DNA from: Zygosaccharomyces rouxii
Taxonomy: Eukaryota > Ascomycota > Saccharomycetes > Saccharomycetales > Saccharomycetaceae
Direction: 5' to 3'
DNA length: 64,000 nucleotides
Assembly: GCF_000026365.1 (NCBI RefSeq)
Contig: NC_012991.1
Location: 868,001-932,000 of the forward strand
The notes beneath the pieces were generated by a model. That model did not search any database. It had not been told where the DNA came from and saw only the letters and a program-made list of their open reading frames with translations. Made by a program: the position numbers and the translations under genes. This document shows positions 37,776 to 48,400 of the stretch, in pieces. Every line of letters begins with the position of its first letter. Position 1 is the stretch's first letter.

Positions 37776-38810
37776 TCAATCTCTTGCCTTCTTACGCTTC
37801 TTCTTCTCCATTTCATGCTTTTTCAACCATGCTTCTTCACGCTTATCCTCCAATCTAGCCATTTTTCTTGCCCTTTCTTCTTCTTCAATGATCTCCATCT
37901 CATTTGCTTCCATGTCATCCTCTTCATCATCATCAAATGCATAATCAGAACGCCTTTTACCTCTATTGAAAAGGGCCCATATTTCGTCACGATCATAACC
38001 AGGATCTTTCTCCATGGCAACTCTATCTTCCTCTTCATCATCTTCTATGAAATCATCCATATCACTTTCATAGTCATCCTGTTGTGTTTCCTGCACTCTA
38101 GAGGCATTCTTCTTTGCTTCAAGTCTTCTACGAATGAGCTCATTGGGTTTGGCAAAATCTTTCTTGGGTAATGACAATTTAGCAGGTCTAGGTTCCTTAA
38201 CGGTCGGTGTTGGCTGATTCTTCACAACTGGTTTTACCGGTTCTTGAGACCCTGCTCTTCTTCGTCTATCAGGATTTTTAAAACCTGGCTTGTTAATATG
38301 AGGCCTAGGTCGCGGTTGGGTTTCAGACGGAGCTCTAACGGGAGTTGTACTACCACTCTTGCTACTGCTACTACCATTGGAATGAGCATTATTCTCAGCT
38401 TGCTTCATTAATTCGTCAAAACTCATCTTTTTAACAGGCTCAGGTTTCTTTTTTTGAGCCACCGAAATATGTGTCGGTCTATTCGATCCAGTACTACTAC
38501 CGCTACTAGATTTCTTTTTAAACCTCGTCACAGTCTTATTGTCGTCATCAGAGTCCTTCTTTGTACCTTTTCCTGACGCCGATGTCCTTCTACTAGCTGT
38601 AGCCTTTTTAGAAAGCTCACCTTTTTTCAAAAGTTCCTGTTGACGCTTTTCCTTAAGTCTCCTAACAGCAGGATCCTCTTCTCTAGTATAACTCTTGGGC
38701 AAGAGAGATGGTGCCTGATAGGTTTCTGGTTGTGAGCTTGGAGTATTTGCTTTAGGAGGAGCTACTGGAATAGACTTTCTAAGATTGGATATCTTAGATA
38801 GAAAACTCAT
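37776..38810 (-). CDS. SPT2: Histone chaperone/chromatin protein Spt2
   Basis: 344 residues (S. cerevisiae 333). N-terminus MSFLSKISNLRKSIP and the VRRLKEKRQQELLKKG segment are typical of Spt2. A charged, low-complexity middle precedes the conserved C-terminal region with YDRDEIWALFNRGKRR, acidic stretch, and the very basic end KKHEMEKKKRKKARD, which in the family binds histone H3-H4. Spt2 is HMG-like and works in transcription-coupled nucleosome handling and repression of cryptic transcription. Orthologue of YER161C. Confidence 0.93.
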   Translation of the reverse strand: MSFLSKISNLRKSIPVAPPKANTPSSQPETYQAPSLLPKSYTREEDPAVRRLKEKRQQELLKKGELSKKATASRRTSASGKGTKKDSDDDNKTVTRFKKKSSSGSSTGSNRPTHISVAQKKKPEPVKKMSFDELMKQAENNAHSNGSSSSKSGSTTPVRAPSETQPRPRPHINKPGFKNPDRRRRAGSQEPVKPVVKNQPTPTVKEPRPAKLSLPKKDFAKPNELIRRRLEAKKNASRVQETQQDDYESDMDDFIEDDEEEDRVAMEKDPGYDRDEIWALFNRGKRRSDYAFDDDEEDDMEANEMEIIEEEERARKMARLEDKREEAWLKKHEMEKKKRKKARD

Positions 38811-39091
38811 CTTGATAATGCGGAAAAACCCGCTATAAAAAGCTTGACTCTTAAATCACTTCAATGTAGTGTAGCCTATCGTAAGTCTTTACAAACAAAT
38901 GTACTTGCTGTTCAAGGACTTTCGAGAGAAGTTTAATTCGAGCGATCAAAGTCATTCCGAACGATACATGTAACTAGTAATGGAAGTAATGAACCTTCAG
39001 AAATGATCCAAAGGACCACTGGAAAACCCACTGAGACCCTCTATCACATTCTGCAGGTACAAATTTAACCATGTTTGTAAATTCCCATTAT

Positions 39092-41404
39092 TTACTCCTG
39101 TTCTGACATATTCAATTCATCCATAAATTCGTCGTAACTATCATGATCGTCTTGGCCATCTTGTAAATCTACGCTGTGCGTGGGCTCAGCCTGTTCCTGT
39201 TCCTCTTCAAATTCATCCTCATGATTATCCTCCAGTTCAGGCTCAGGTTGTGGTACAGGGGCGGCCTCATTCCCCGCAACGATAAAACCACCTGCCATCA
39301 TTTCATCATCATCATCCTCACCATGATCACTAGCATCTAGTGCACCATTTCCGTTGACACCCTTGGATACTTCCTCTACTTTACCATAAGTAGTATTCAA
39401 TTCACTCTTGATACGTAATTTGACAAGTAATAAGTTCCATCTGGTCAGATTCTCCAATTCTCTTCTCTCGAAATTTTCTTGTTCAACGGTATTTTCTAAT
39501 CCTTCAATAGCACAAAGGACTGCATCCTTAAACCATCGTGCTACTACAATACCTCCAATGACAGGTTTAGTAGATCTACCTTTCTCAAATTTAAATGATG
39601 TCACAGCACGAGCATGTTCGATATGTAGAAGTCGCGCGGCTTTAACTGCCAAGTCGCTCTTGATCAAAACACAGTTATATGGGATCATAGACGGTACAAA
39701 TACTTCGATATTTCCAAATGCATTCTTTACAATCTTGCCATCAGGTTCAGAGGCCAAAGGTGGCACGTAAAGCTCTGTATCTTCCCGTGAATACAGGTTT
39801 TCCTCTTCATCTTCCTCCTTAGCCGACCTAGAACGTTTAGGAACTTTTTTCATACTTCTACAGCCCACTTTTAGGATTCGTCCTTCCATGTACCACTGTC
39901 TTGCAGATTTGAGATCAAGAATATTCTTTCTCTCATAAACTTTCCAAAGATCCTTTTTGTTATGGACGTTTAAATAGCCACACTCTTTACAACCAGGTTT
40001 CACAATTTGGTTGATTCTTAAATCCTTTTCCAATATATATTTCGGATGGTTCTTTAAATCCTGGATATTATCGGGCATCCCCTCACTATCATCTCTTTGT
40101 TGGAAATATTCATCTTCATAGTCGTCCATACGAGTCCGCTTACGTTCATGCAATCTCTTTAGTACCTTTGCATACCATTCATCACCGTAAGAATCTTTAG
40201 TGATTCTTTTACGAATACATTTGCAATTGAACCAATAAGAATACCGTCTAGTTACATCACGGACACCTTTTTTCCTATCAAATCCAATGACATATCTAAG
40301 CAGATTTCTTTGATAACTACCTGTTCCTCGAGGTTCCAATTTAGATTGAGTCTTAATCTGTTCTATAGTCTTTAAATTTATGGCATCAATGGTAATCCAT
40401 TTTTTACTGAATTTATCCCAAACCTCACACCAAAAAATTGGATATTTGAAAAGGGTAGAAGGTGATACATGCCGACTTCTAGTATCTGTAACCTTTAAAT
40501 CACAAAAATCAGGAGGTTGTAAGGACATAATAAGCCTTGCATTGACATTGCAAGATCTCAATAGCGCTACAAAACCTTGTGCAGCCATGTCTCTGTCACC
40601 TACGCCCTTTAACACCTGTTTAACAAATTCCTTCTCTGTGAGTCTTGATCTCTTGTTATAGGGTACCCTAATTTCATCCCATAATTTCATGTAACAACCT
40701 GTACCCTCATAGCTTTTCGTGATCTTCCAATGTTTGTTCCAAATCTCCATACACATTTTTAACCCATCCAATAATTTTCTAGTGCTTCTTAGCGGTAATT
40801 CCTCATCTTTTTCCGGATGTAAATTTTGCAATATTTTGTCAGGTACCAACTTACACAGTTTTTTCTGCAACTTAATATTATTGATCCAATCGTTTCTCAC
40901 ATATCCATGAACCATCAGTCCTATTAGACAGGTCATGTGGAAATACCGACGCCAATGTCTTTCGTCATTGGAGACTACGTTTCTAGCCTTCTTGGTAACC
41001 TTAGCATCTGTCTTTCTAGTCTCTAAGGATACTGAAATATCACCAAGGGGTTCTGGCGACCCTGTGGGTTCAGTAACGTCTTCAAACTCATCGCTCTGAT
41101 AATCGTTGTCATCGTTATCATCATTATCATAATTACCGTCATCACCCTCGTCATAGTGTTCATCATTACTACTCTTCACAACATTACGGTTCTTCTCATT
41201 TGGCTCTCCAAACAGTTCGTCTGTCGATTCAATTTCGATTGTCTCTGGTTCTGGTGATGATGATTCAACTTTGATCACTTCTGGTGGTTCCTTTGGCGGT
41301 TGCCTACCTCTCTTCCGCTTCAAAGGTCTCTGAGGTTCATCCTTTTTCTCTCTAAGCACATCTCTTATCAGCTTAAAATATTCTGGTGACAGCTTTTCCC
41401 CCAT
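39092..41404 (-). CDS. RAD4: Nucleotide excision repair factor Rad4
   Basis: 770 residues from MGEKLSPEYFKLIR (the longer frame begins with GTG). An acidic disordered part (about 60-140) precedes the transglutaminase-like domain with RDMAAQGFVALLRSCNVNARLIMSLQPPD and HVSPSTLFKYPIFWCEVW. The BHD1-BHD3 DNA-binding domains follow (about 430-650), with RHHKYILEKDLRIN-like and NAFGNIEVFVPSMIPYNC sequence. An acidic C-terminus ends the protein. Rad4 with Rad23 (and Rad33) recognises UV lesions, flipping damaged nucleotides with BHD3. Orthologue of YER162C. Confidence 0.94.
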   Translation of the reverse strand: MGEKLSPEYFKLIRDVLREKKDEPQRPLKRKRGRQPPKEPPEVIKVESSSPEPETIEIESTDELFGEPNEKNRNVVKSSNDEHYDEGDDGNYDNDDNDDNDYQSDEFEDVTEPTGSPEPLGDISVSLETRKTDAKVTKKARNVVSNDERHWRRYFHMTCLIGLMVHGYVRNDWINNIKLQKKLCKLVPDKILQNLHPEKDEELPLRSTRKLLDGLKMCMEIWNKHWKITKSYEGTGCYMKLWDEIRVPYNKRSRLTEKEFVKQVLKGVGDRDMAAQGFVALLRSCNVNARLIMSLQPPDFCDLKVTDTRSRHVSPSTLFKYPIFWCEVWDKFSKKWITIDAINLKTIEQIKTQSKLEPRGTGSYQRNLLRYVIGFDRKKGVRDVTRRYSYWFNCKCIRKRITKDSYGDEWYAKVLKRLHERKRTRMDDYEDEYFQQRDDSEGMPDNIQDLKNHPKYILEKDLRINQIVKPGCKECGYLNVHNKKDLWKVYERKNILDLKSARQWYMEGRILKVGCRSMKKVPKRSRSAKEEDEEENLYSREDTELYVPPLASEPDGKIVKNAFGNIEVFVPSMIPYNCVLIKSDLAVKAARLLHIEHARAVTSFKFEKGRSTKPVIGGIVVARWFKDAVLCAIEGLENTVEQENFERRELENLTRWNLLLVKLRIKSELNTTYGKVEEVSKGVNGNGALDASDHGEDDDDEMMAGGFIVAGNEAAPVPQPEPELEDNHEDEFEEEQEQAEPTHSVDLQDGQDDHDSYDEFMDELNMSEQE

Positions 41405-41621
41405 ACTTTGTTCATCTTTTATATGGAAGACTTGTAAATGAGACTTGCATTTTTCAACTTTGGGCTTCGTTCCGTATCTATAAGCTTTAACCGTACATAC
41501 TCGCACATTATCAATATCTATACATATATATCATGTATACGTGGATGGGAATACAAGAACCTTGAGCAGCAATGCTCGAGAAAATATCCTTAAAATTCTC
41601 TGTGCTTCATCATCTATTGAC

Positions 41622-42296
41622 TCACTTCGTGTTCTTTAATTGCTCCACTTGGTTTAGCAGTTCATCCAGATACTCATCTCTAATTATAATATTTTCATGA
41701 GTTAGCTGCATAGCCCTTAGGGAACCATGTAAATGTTTCAAATAATCGTAATTAGCACCACTAGGCCCCACTGAGGTTGCAATAACCTTTGAAGTTTGTT
41801 CTATGGGTTCAGGCCCAATAAAAGAGTCGTTTGTTACTTGACCGATGTAAACCTGCGTAATGAGAATCTTACGACGTACCACCGGATGCACCGGTAGTTG
41901 TTGCACTGCAGCGTGCAGTTCATCATCTGGGGAAGTCTCTAAATGTACTTCAACTTCGTGTAAGGTGTATCCACCTTGTTCCCTAACGTCTAAATAATCT
42001 CTAACCTCATCTGCTCTGTCAGGCGGTATGTAATAAACGACACCAGTCGTCATTAGTGTATCGTTGTATAGTTTCAAATCATGGGAAAACTTCGGATTTG
42101 ATTCAATATCTTCCTTACAGATCAAAGTCACAACTCTACCTGGATTTTCCTCAGTTCCTCTGTGATCAGTAGATGATTGCCAAAACCTACGCATGTAACC
42201 AAATATGATCGCAGGAATTCTTAATGTATAATGAGGAGGAGGTTTATAAATGAGAGAACCATATCCGAGAACCCAAAGTCCTTCTGATTTCGTCAT
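41622..42296 (-). CDS. GCG1: Glutathione-specific gamma-glutamylcyclotransferase (ChaC family)
   Basis: 224 residues (S. cerevisiae 232). The N-terminal substrate-binding motif VLGYGSLIYKPPP is typical of the gamma-glutamylcyclotransferase fold, and Glu106 in VREQGGYTLHEVEV corresponds to the catalytic glutamate. The enzyme converts glutathione to 5-oxoproline and Cys-Gly in the cytosol, initiating glutathione turnover. Orthologue of YER163C, between RAD4 and the RLI1/CHD1 divergent region. The short upstream gap has GATGAG-type sequence (42345-42352 region) but assignment as PAC is uncertain. Confidence 0.94.
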   Translation of the reverse strand: MTKSEGLWVLGYGSLIYKPPPHYTLRIPAIIFGYMRRFWQSSTDHRGTEENPGRVVTLICKEDIESNPKFSHDLKLYNDTLMTTGVVYYIPPDRADEVRDYLDVREQGGYTLHEVEVHLETSPDDELHAAVQQLPVHPVVRRKILITQVYIGQVTNDSFIGPEPIEQTSKVIATSVGPSGANYDYLKHLHGSLRAMQLTHENIIIRDEYLDELLNQVEQLKNTK

Positions 42297-42479
42297 ATTG
42301 ATTAGATGTCTAACGCTTCAGTAAAGTTAAGCGCAACTGAAGACGAGATGAGATGACTTAGGCGAAATCGAAGTAAATTTATGTTATAGAAATATCAGTA
42401 CTAATAACAACAGTATACAATAATAATAAATAAATATGCTACATTTATCCAACTGATAAAAAGAAGGAAGAAAAAAAAA

Positions 42480-44303
42480 TCAAACACCGGTGTTGTCCAA
42501 GAAGAAGTAATTTCCTGAGAGTTTTTGTTCCTTATCCATTTGAGAGTCCAATTTGTTAATTCTTGGTCTGAAAGAGTTTGGATCTCTTCTGAAAGACACG
42601 TTCAAATTCTTCAAGAATCTGTTACAACCGGTGACCAATGATTCAGGAGAACCTGAATGAGCAGCCTTTGATGGTATACCATCGAAAACAATGACTCTAT
42701 CTGCCAAATATGTAGCCATGATAAAATCGTGCTCGACAATGAATGCAGTCTTTTTGTTGTGCATGATAAATCTTCTAATAACCTTAGAACAAATGATACG
42801 TTGTTCAGAATCCAAATAAGCAGAAGGTTCATCGATCAAATAGATGTCAGCTGGAATACCGAGGGCAAGAACGATAGCAACTCTTTGTAATTCACCACCA
42901 GAAAGATGTTGAACTTCTTGATCAATGATATCATCAATCTTTAGAGGCTTAACCACATCGGTTTGAAATTGAGGTGATAAGAATTGACCTCTAATCTTTT
43001 TGAAGAACAACTGTCTAACGGTACCTGGGAATTTAGGAGCAATCTTTTGTGGTTTCATAGAAACGTTAGATCTGGCAACCTTGTCACCATTATCAGCGGG
43101 GATAGCACCTGCTAATAATTTGATTAAGGTAGTTTTACCAGTACCATTTTCACCCATCATAACTAAAATTTCAGAATCACTAAATTCACCAGAATCAACA
43201 CTTAGTTTGAAATCACCTTGTGTCTTTGACATTGAAGGGTATGAAAGCTCACGTGTAGCTTCATCTTTAATTTCATCACCAGTATCAGCCAATCTGAACT
43301 GTAATTGTTCACTTCTGAATCTCATATTTTCAGCAGGAATATGACCATCCAAAAAGATGTTGATACCTTCTCTAACTGATGCTGGTAATGTAACCACACC
43401 GTAAACACTTGGAACACCGTAAAGGATACAAACAAAATCGGACAAGTAATCCAAAACTGAAAGATCGTGCTCAACAGTAATGACGTATTTTGTTGGATCC
43501 AATAAAGATCTGATAGATTGTGCGGCGTTTAAACGTTGTTTAACATCCAAATAGGATGAAGGTTCATCAAACATGTAAACATCTGCATTTTGGACACATG
43601 AAATTGCAATGGCAAATCTTTGCAATTCACCACCAGAAAGATTACCGATATCACGTTTTAAAACGTGCATTAGATCTAGCTGTGACAAATAGTATTTGAC
43701 TTCTTCTTGAGGCTTCTCCATTCTCAATTTTAACAGTTCACCAACTTTTTGCACAGGTCCTTTAATGGCTCTTGGAATGTTATCCACATATTGAGGTTTG
43801 ATGATTGCCTTGATATCGTCTTCAAGAACTTTGGTGAAATAATTCTGTAATTCAGAACCACGGAAGTGTCTAATAATTTCCTGCCATTCAGGTGGATCGT
43901 CATATCTACCCAAATTAGGCTTCTGTTTCCCTGCTAAAATTTTCAATGCAGTAGATTTACCAATACCGTTAGTACCAACAAGACCAAGGACTTGACCTGG
44001 TCTTGGGGTTGGCAAACGATGCAATTTGAAACTGTTCGCAGAATAACGGTGTGTAACATGTTGTTCTAAATTCGTCGGTAAATTGATAATGTTAATTGCA
44101 CCGAATGGACATTTCTTAACACAAATACCACAACCAATACACAACACTTCAGATATAAATGCAATCTTGGATGCTGGGGTAACTTCAATACAAAGTTTAC
44201 CAGTCTTCACCACTGGACAAGAGCGTCTACACTCTTGACGACACTTCTTAGGTTTACACCTGTCAGGATTGACAATGGCAATACGGGTATTCTTTTCACT
44301 CAT
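42480..44303 (-). CDS. RLI1: Ribosome recycling ABC protein Rli1 (ABCE1)
   Basis: 607 residues, one less than S. cerevisiae Rli1. Eight Fe-S cluster cysteines at 16, 21, 25, 29, 55, 58, 61 and 65, giving the two [4Fe-4S] clusters. Walker A of NBD1 is GTNGIGKST (Lys116), with signature [12 protein letters not shown]2 has GENGTGKTT and HLSGGELQR. The hinge and bipartite NBD layout match ABCE1. It splits post-termination ribosomes with Dom34/Hbs1 or release factors and is needed for ribosome biogenesis and export. Orthologue of YDR091C. Divergent from CHD1. Note that VTC5 and YDR090C, located between SLU7 and RLI1 in S. cerevisiae, are absent here. Confidence 0.97.
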   Translation of the reverse strand: MSEKNTRIAIVNPDRCKPKKCRQECRRSCPVVKTGKLCIEVTPASKIAFISEVLCIGCGICVKKCPFGAINIINLPTNLEQHVTHRYSANSFKLHRLPTPRPGQVLGLVGTNGIGKSTALKILAGKQKPNLGRYDDPPEWQEIIRHFRGSELQNYFTKVLEDDIKAIIKPQYVDNIPRAIKGPVQKVGELLKLRMEKPQEEVKYYLSQLDLMHVLKRDIGNLSGGELQRFAIAISCVQNADVYMFDEPSSYLDVKQRLNAAQSIRSLLDPTKYVITVEHDLSVLDYLSDFVCILYGVPSVYGVVTLPASVREGINIFLDGHIPAENMRFRSEQLQFRLADTGDEIKDEATRELSYPSMSKTQGDFKLSVDSGEFSDSEILVMMGENGTGKTTLIKLLAGAIPADNGDKVARSNVSMKPQKIAPKFPGTVRQLFFKKIRGQFLSPQFQTDVVKPLKIDDIIDQEVQHLSGGELQRVAIVLALGIPADIYLIDEPSAYLDSEQRIICSKVIRRFIMHNKKTAFIVEHDFIMATYLADRVIVFDGIPSKAAHSGSPESLVTGCNRFLKNLNVSFRRDPNSFRPRINKLDSQMDKEQKLSGNYFFLDNTGV

Positions 44304-45484
44304 TATCCTGTCTTCAATCTATCAATAACAAAAACAGCAACAATAACGATGAAAACACCAGAATAGATACTTCTCGCACTAGAAACGACTTATTATGCAA
44401 TATAGTATATTACTGCTGCTTGATATTTTTTTTTTTTCAGCTTCATCGCGATGAGCTCTGAACAAAAAAAAAAATTTTTCAATACGGAAGGGTAACCCCT
44501 ATCCTTGAAAGTATATAACAAGCTGGAATTTGGGGTGATATTTCTTACCTTTTCCCTACCACACTGTAAACAATAAATATGGCTCGCATGACCAAACAAA
44601 GTTAGAAATGGGCGGTTATTGCATTTTTTTGGGAGTGGAACTAGTGCATGTGCAGGGAATGATGGAGACTGATGTCTCCTTAGTCACTCCTTCCAATGGT
44701 TACAAGTGATTGGAATGATATTGGTTTTATTTGTCTCCGTTTGTTCCGATTTCATTCTTTGATTTTGGCGTTCCCTTTGTTGGTTTTGAAACTTCAGCGG
44801 TTCCTCTGCTTTTGTGGGGACTGAGTAGAAACCACAACCTTTTATAGAGGTTTGTGTTTTATTGTTTGACAGCCTGAACTTTACTGTCGTTGAGTCTTGC
44901 ACTATGTTATCGATGCCCGGTATAAGTGTATACCGTCGTTGATAAGCCGTAGAATGGACAGCTATCAATTGGTTTTGGGATTGTCGAGCATTAGCATCGC
45001 TATTAGTGCTACATGGAAGCATCCGTTACCCTCCTCTTGTTTTTTTCTTTTAATTCACCTTTTTCGTTGTAGTCGGTCTGTAGGCTTGGGAGAAGGATTA
45101 AACTAATCTTGTATCGTTAGATTGTAAGAAGACAAGGAAAGAAGCTGCTGCTGCTGCTACTAATACTAAAGGACTTCAACGACATTGGATTCTGTTGAAT
45201 CGTTCATCAGTTGAAATACCTTATACTAAGCACTTTTTTTTTTTTTTTTTCTTAAATTTACATACACAAGCAAAAAGGTTGTTAAGAGACACGAATTTAC
45301 GCTGCTTTATTATCAAACTGACAAGAGATACGGTAGTCTTCAGAACAAGATTAGATTCCCTGGGTTTGATTCAAATCTATTAAACTGTTAGAAATTAGTA
45401 AATTCACTTGAAATTTCCTCAATTTTTTTTCTAATTTTTTTTTCCTAGCAATTGGGTTGAATTGAGTTTCCTGCTTCGAGATCA
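44304..45484. promoter_or_regulatory. Long divergent RLI1-CHD1 intergenic region
   Basis: 1181 bp, one of the longest gaps. Near RLI1 lies the palindromic PAC CATCGCGATGAG (44442-44453) followed by an RRPE-like AAAATTTTTC around 44474-44480. T tracts occur at about 44425-44435 and 45234-45250, with CTG/CTA trinucleotide repeats near 45150. A 112-codon ATG frame on the minus strand (44684-45022) is listed separately. No RNA gene was recognised. Confidence 0.55.
44684..45022 (-). CDS. Unrecognised 112-codon ORF, possible orphan gene
   Basis: Begins with a genuine ATG (45020-45022) and ends at TGA. The deduced protein is hydrophilic and rich in Gln, Asn and Thr (e.g. ERQNQRMKSEQTETNK near the C-terminus), with no membrane segment or known motif. 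It stands 380 bp upstream of RLI1 and 462 bp from CHD1, in one of the longest gaps, so a small lineage-specific gene is possible. A long chance frame is equally possible. No family recognised. Confidence 0.3.
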   Translation of the reverse strand: MLPCSTNSDANARQSQNQLIAVHSTAYQRRYTLIPGIDNIVQDSTTVKFRLSNNKTQTSIKGCGFYSVPTKAEEPLKFQNQQRERQNQRMKSEQTETNKTNIIPITCNHWKE

Positions 45485-48400
45485 ATGGGTAACGAAGTAG
45501 ATGAAGAAGTCCTGGAAAATCCGGAACTTTATGGATTGAGAAGGTCTCATAGAGCTTCTGCACATCCAACAACAAAGTATTTTAGTGAAGACGAGGATGC
45601 GGATGAAGATGAAGATGATGGACCCGTTATGGGATCTAGACGTAGAAAAAATAGACAATATACTGATCCTGATGCGGATGAAGGTGATATAGATGAGGAA
45701 GAGGACGAAGAGGACGAAGAAGAAGAAATAGGTGATGAAGAAGACGATGACGATTATTTTGGATCACCAAATAAATCAAAAAGACGTAGTCAGGGGAACA
45801 ATCACGGAAGGAAAAGCAAACCAATGAAGGCTAAAGAAGAAAATTTACCTACTAGATTCTCGAATCGTACGAGTAAGGCTGTTAATTATAATATAGATTA
45901 TTCCGATGAAGATTTACTAGAGTCTGATGATGGAGGGAGGGCCAAGGCTAATACTAATAACGACGAAATAGATGATGAGATGAATTCCGACGATGAACAA
46001 ATGTACTATTCTACCACTCCTCAGGCTGCAGATGAGGATCGCGGTGTAGATCTAGTGATTACGCATAAGCTAAAAGATGATATCGATCCACAAGTGGAAA
46101 GTCAAGTACCTGAACTGAGTCAATGTAAGGAGAATTATCTATTTCTTATTAAATGGAGCGATGAATCCTATTTGCATAATACTTGGGAAGAGTATGAAAA
46201 TCTAAAACAATATCGCGGTATCAAGAGAGTGGATAATTATTGTAAGCAGTTTATCATACAAGACTTGGAATTCAGATTAGACCCTTATGTTACGGCCGAA
46301 GACTTAGAAATCATGGACATGGAACGTGAAAGGCGGTTAGACGAATTTAAAGAATATGAAGAACCTGAAAGAATTGTTGATAGTCAACGTATTACAGATG
46401 ATGAAGGTAGTTCACAATTACAATATTTGGTTAAGTGGCATCGCTTGAATTATGATGGAGCTACTTGGGAAAATGCAACTGAAATTGTTAAATTGGCGCC
46501 TGAGCAAGTTAAACATTTTCAAAATAGAACGAATTCCAAGATCCTCCCACAATATTCAAGTTCTTATTCATCTCAAAGGCCTCGTTTTGAAAAGTTAAGT
46601 GTACAACCACCATTTATTAAGAATGGTGAATTGAGAGATTTCCAACTGACCGGTATCAATTGGATGGCATTTCTTTGGTCAAAAAATGACAACGGTATAT
46701 TAGCAGATGAAATGGGATTAGGTAAAACCGTTCAGACGGTAGCATTTATCAGCTGGTTAATTTTTGCACGAAGGCAAAATGGTCCCCATCTCATTGTGGT
46801 ACCACTTTCTACAATGCCATCTTGGCAAGAGACCTTCGAGAAATGGGCTCCTGAGTTAAATTGCATTTGTTATATGGGGAATCAGAAGTCAAGAGACGCT
46901 ATTAGAGAATACGAATTTTACACAAATCCACAAGCAAAAGGTAAGAAAAATGTTAAATTTAACGTATTACTGACCACATATGAATACGTGTTAAAAGATC
47001 GCTACGAATTTAGTACTATAAGATGGCAATTCATGGCAGTTGATGAAGCTCACAGGTTGAAAAATGCAGAATCTTCACTCTATGAATCCTTGAATAGTCT
47101 CAAAGTGTCCAACCGTCTTTTAATCACAGGTACCCCATTGCAAAACAATATCAAAGAACTGGCCGCACTGGTGAATTTCTTAATGCCTGGAAGATTTACC
47201 ATAGATCAAGAAATTGATTTTGAAAATCAAGATGATGAACAAGAACAATACATTAGAGATTTACATCAAAGGTTACAACCATTCATCTTACGTCGTCTCA
47301 AAAAAGATGTGGAAAAATCACTACCGTCTAAGACCGAACGTATTTTACGTGTGGAATTATCTGATGTACAAACAGAATATTACAGAAACATTCTAACCAA
47401 AAATTATAGTGCATTAACAGCAGGTGCTAAAGGTGGCCATTTCTCCCTTTTAAACATCATGAATGAATTGAAAAAAGGTTCTAATCATCCTTATTTATTC
47501 GATAATGCTGAAGAAAGAGTGCTCGAGAAATTCGGTGACGGTAATAGATCTAGAGAAAACATCCTTAGAGGTTTGATTATGTCATCTGGTAAAATGGTTT
47601 TACTTGATAAATTATTGACCAGATTAAAGAAAGATGGTCATCGTGTATTAATCTTTTCACAAATGGTAAGAATGCTTGACATATTAGGGGATTATTTGTC
47701 AATTAAGGGAATCAATTTTCAAAGGTTAGATGGTACGGTTCCATCTAATCAAAGAAGAATTTCCATCGATCACTTCAATGCACCTGATTCCAACGATTTC
47801 GTGTTTTTATTGTCTACAAGAGCTGGTGGGCTAGGTATTAATTTGATGACGGCGGATACAGTTATCATATTTGATTCCGATTGGAACCCTCAAGCAGATT
47901 TACAGGCTATGGCTAGAGCTCATCGTATTGGACAGAAAAATCATGTCATGGTTTACAGATTGGTTTCCAAAGATACGGTAGAAGAAGAAGTTTTAGAAAG
48001 AGCTCGTAAGAAGATGATTTTGGAATACGCTATCATTTCTCTTGGTGTCACTGATGGTAATCAATACAGTAAGAAGAACGAACCCTCTGCAGGTGAACTA
48101 TCAGAAATTTTGAAATTTGGTGCCGGTAATATGTTTACCGCTAACGATAACCAAAAGAAATTAGAAGATTTGAATTTGGATGACGTCTTGAATCATGCTG
48201 AAGACCACGTAACGACTCCGGATCTTGGTGAATCTCATCTCGGTGGCGAAGAATTTTTGAAACAGTTCGAAGTTACCGATTATAAGGCAGATGTGGATTG
48301 GGATGACATTATTCCTGAAGATGAATTGAAAAAATTGCAAGACGAAGATCAAAAACGTCGGGATGATGAATACGTTCAAGAACAATTGCAACTGATGAAT

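Noticed and set aside
44393..44599. 68-codon minus-strand frame just upstream of RLI1
   Set aside because: Begins at TTG and includes the PAC/RRPE promoter; not protein-like.
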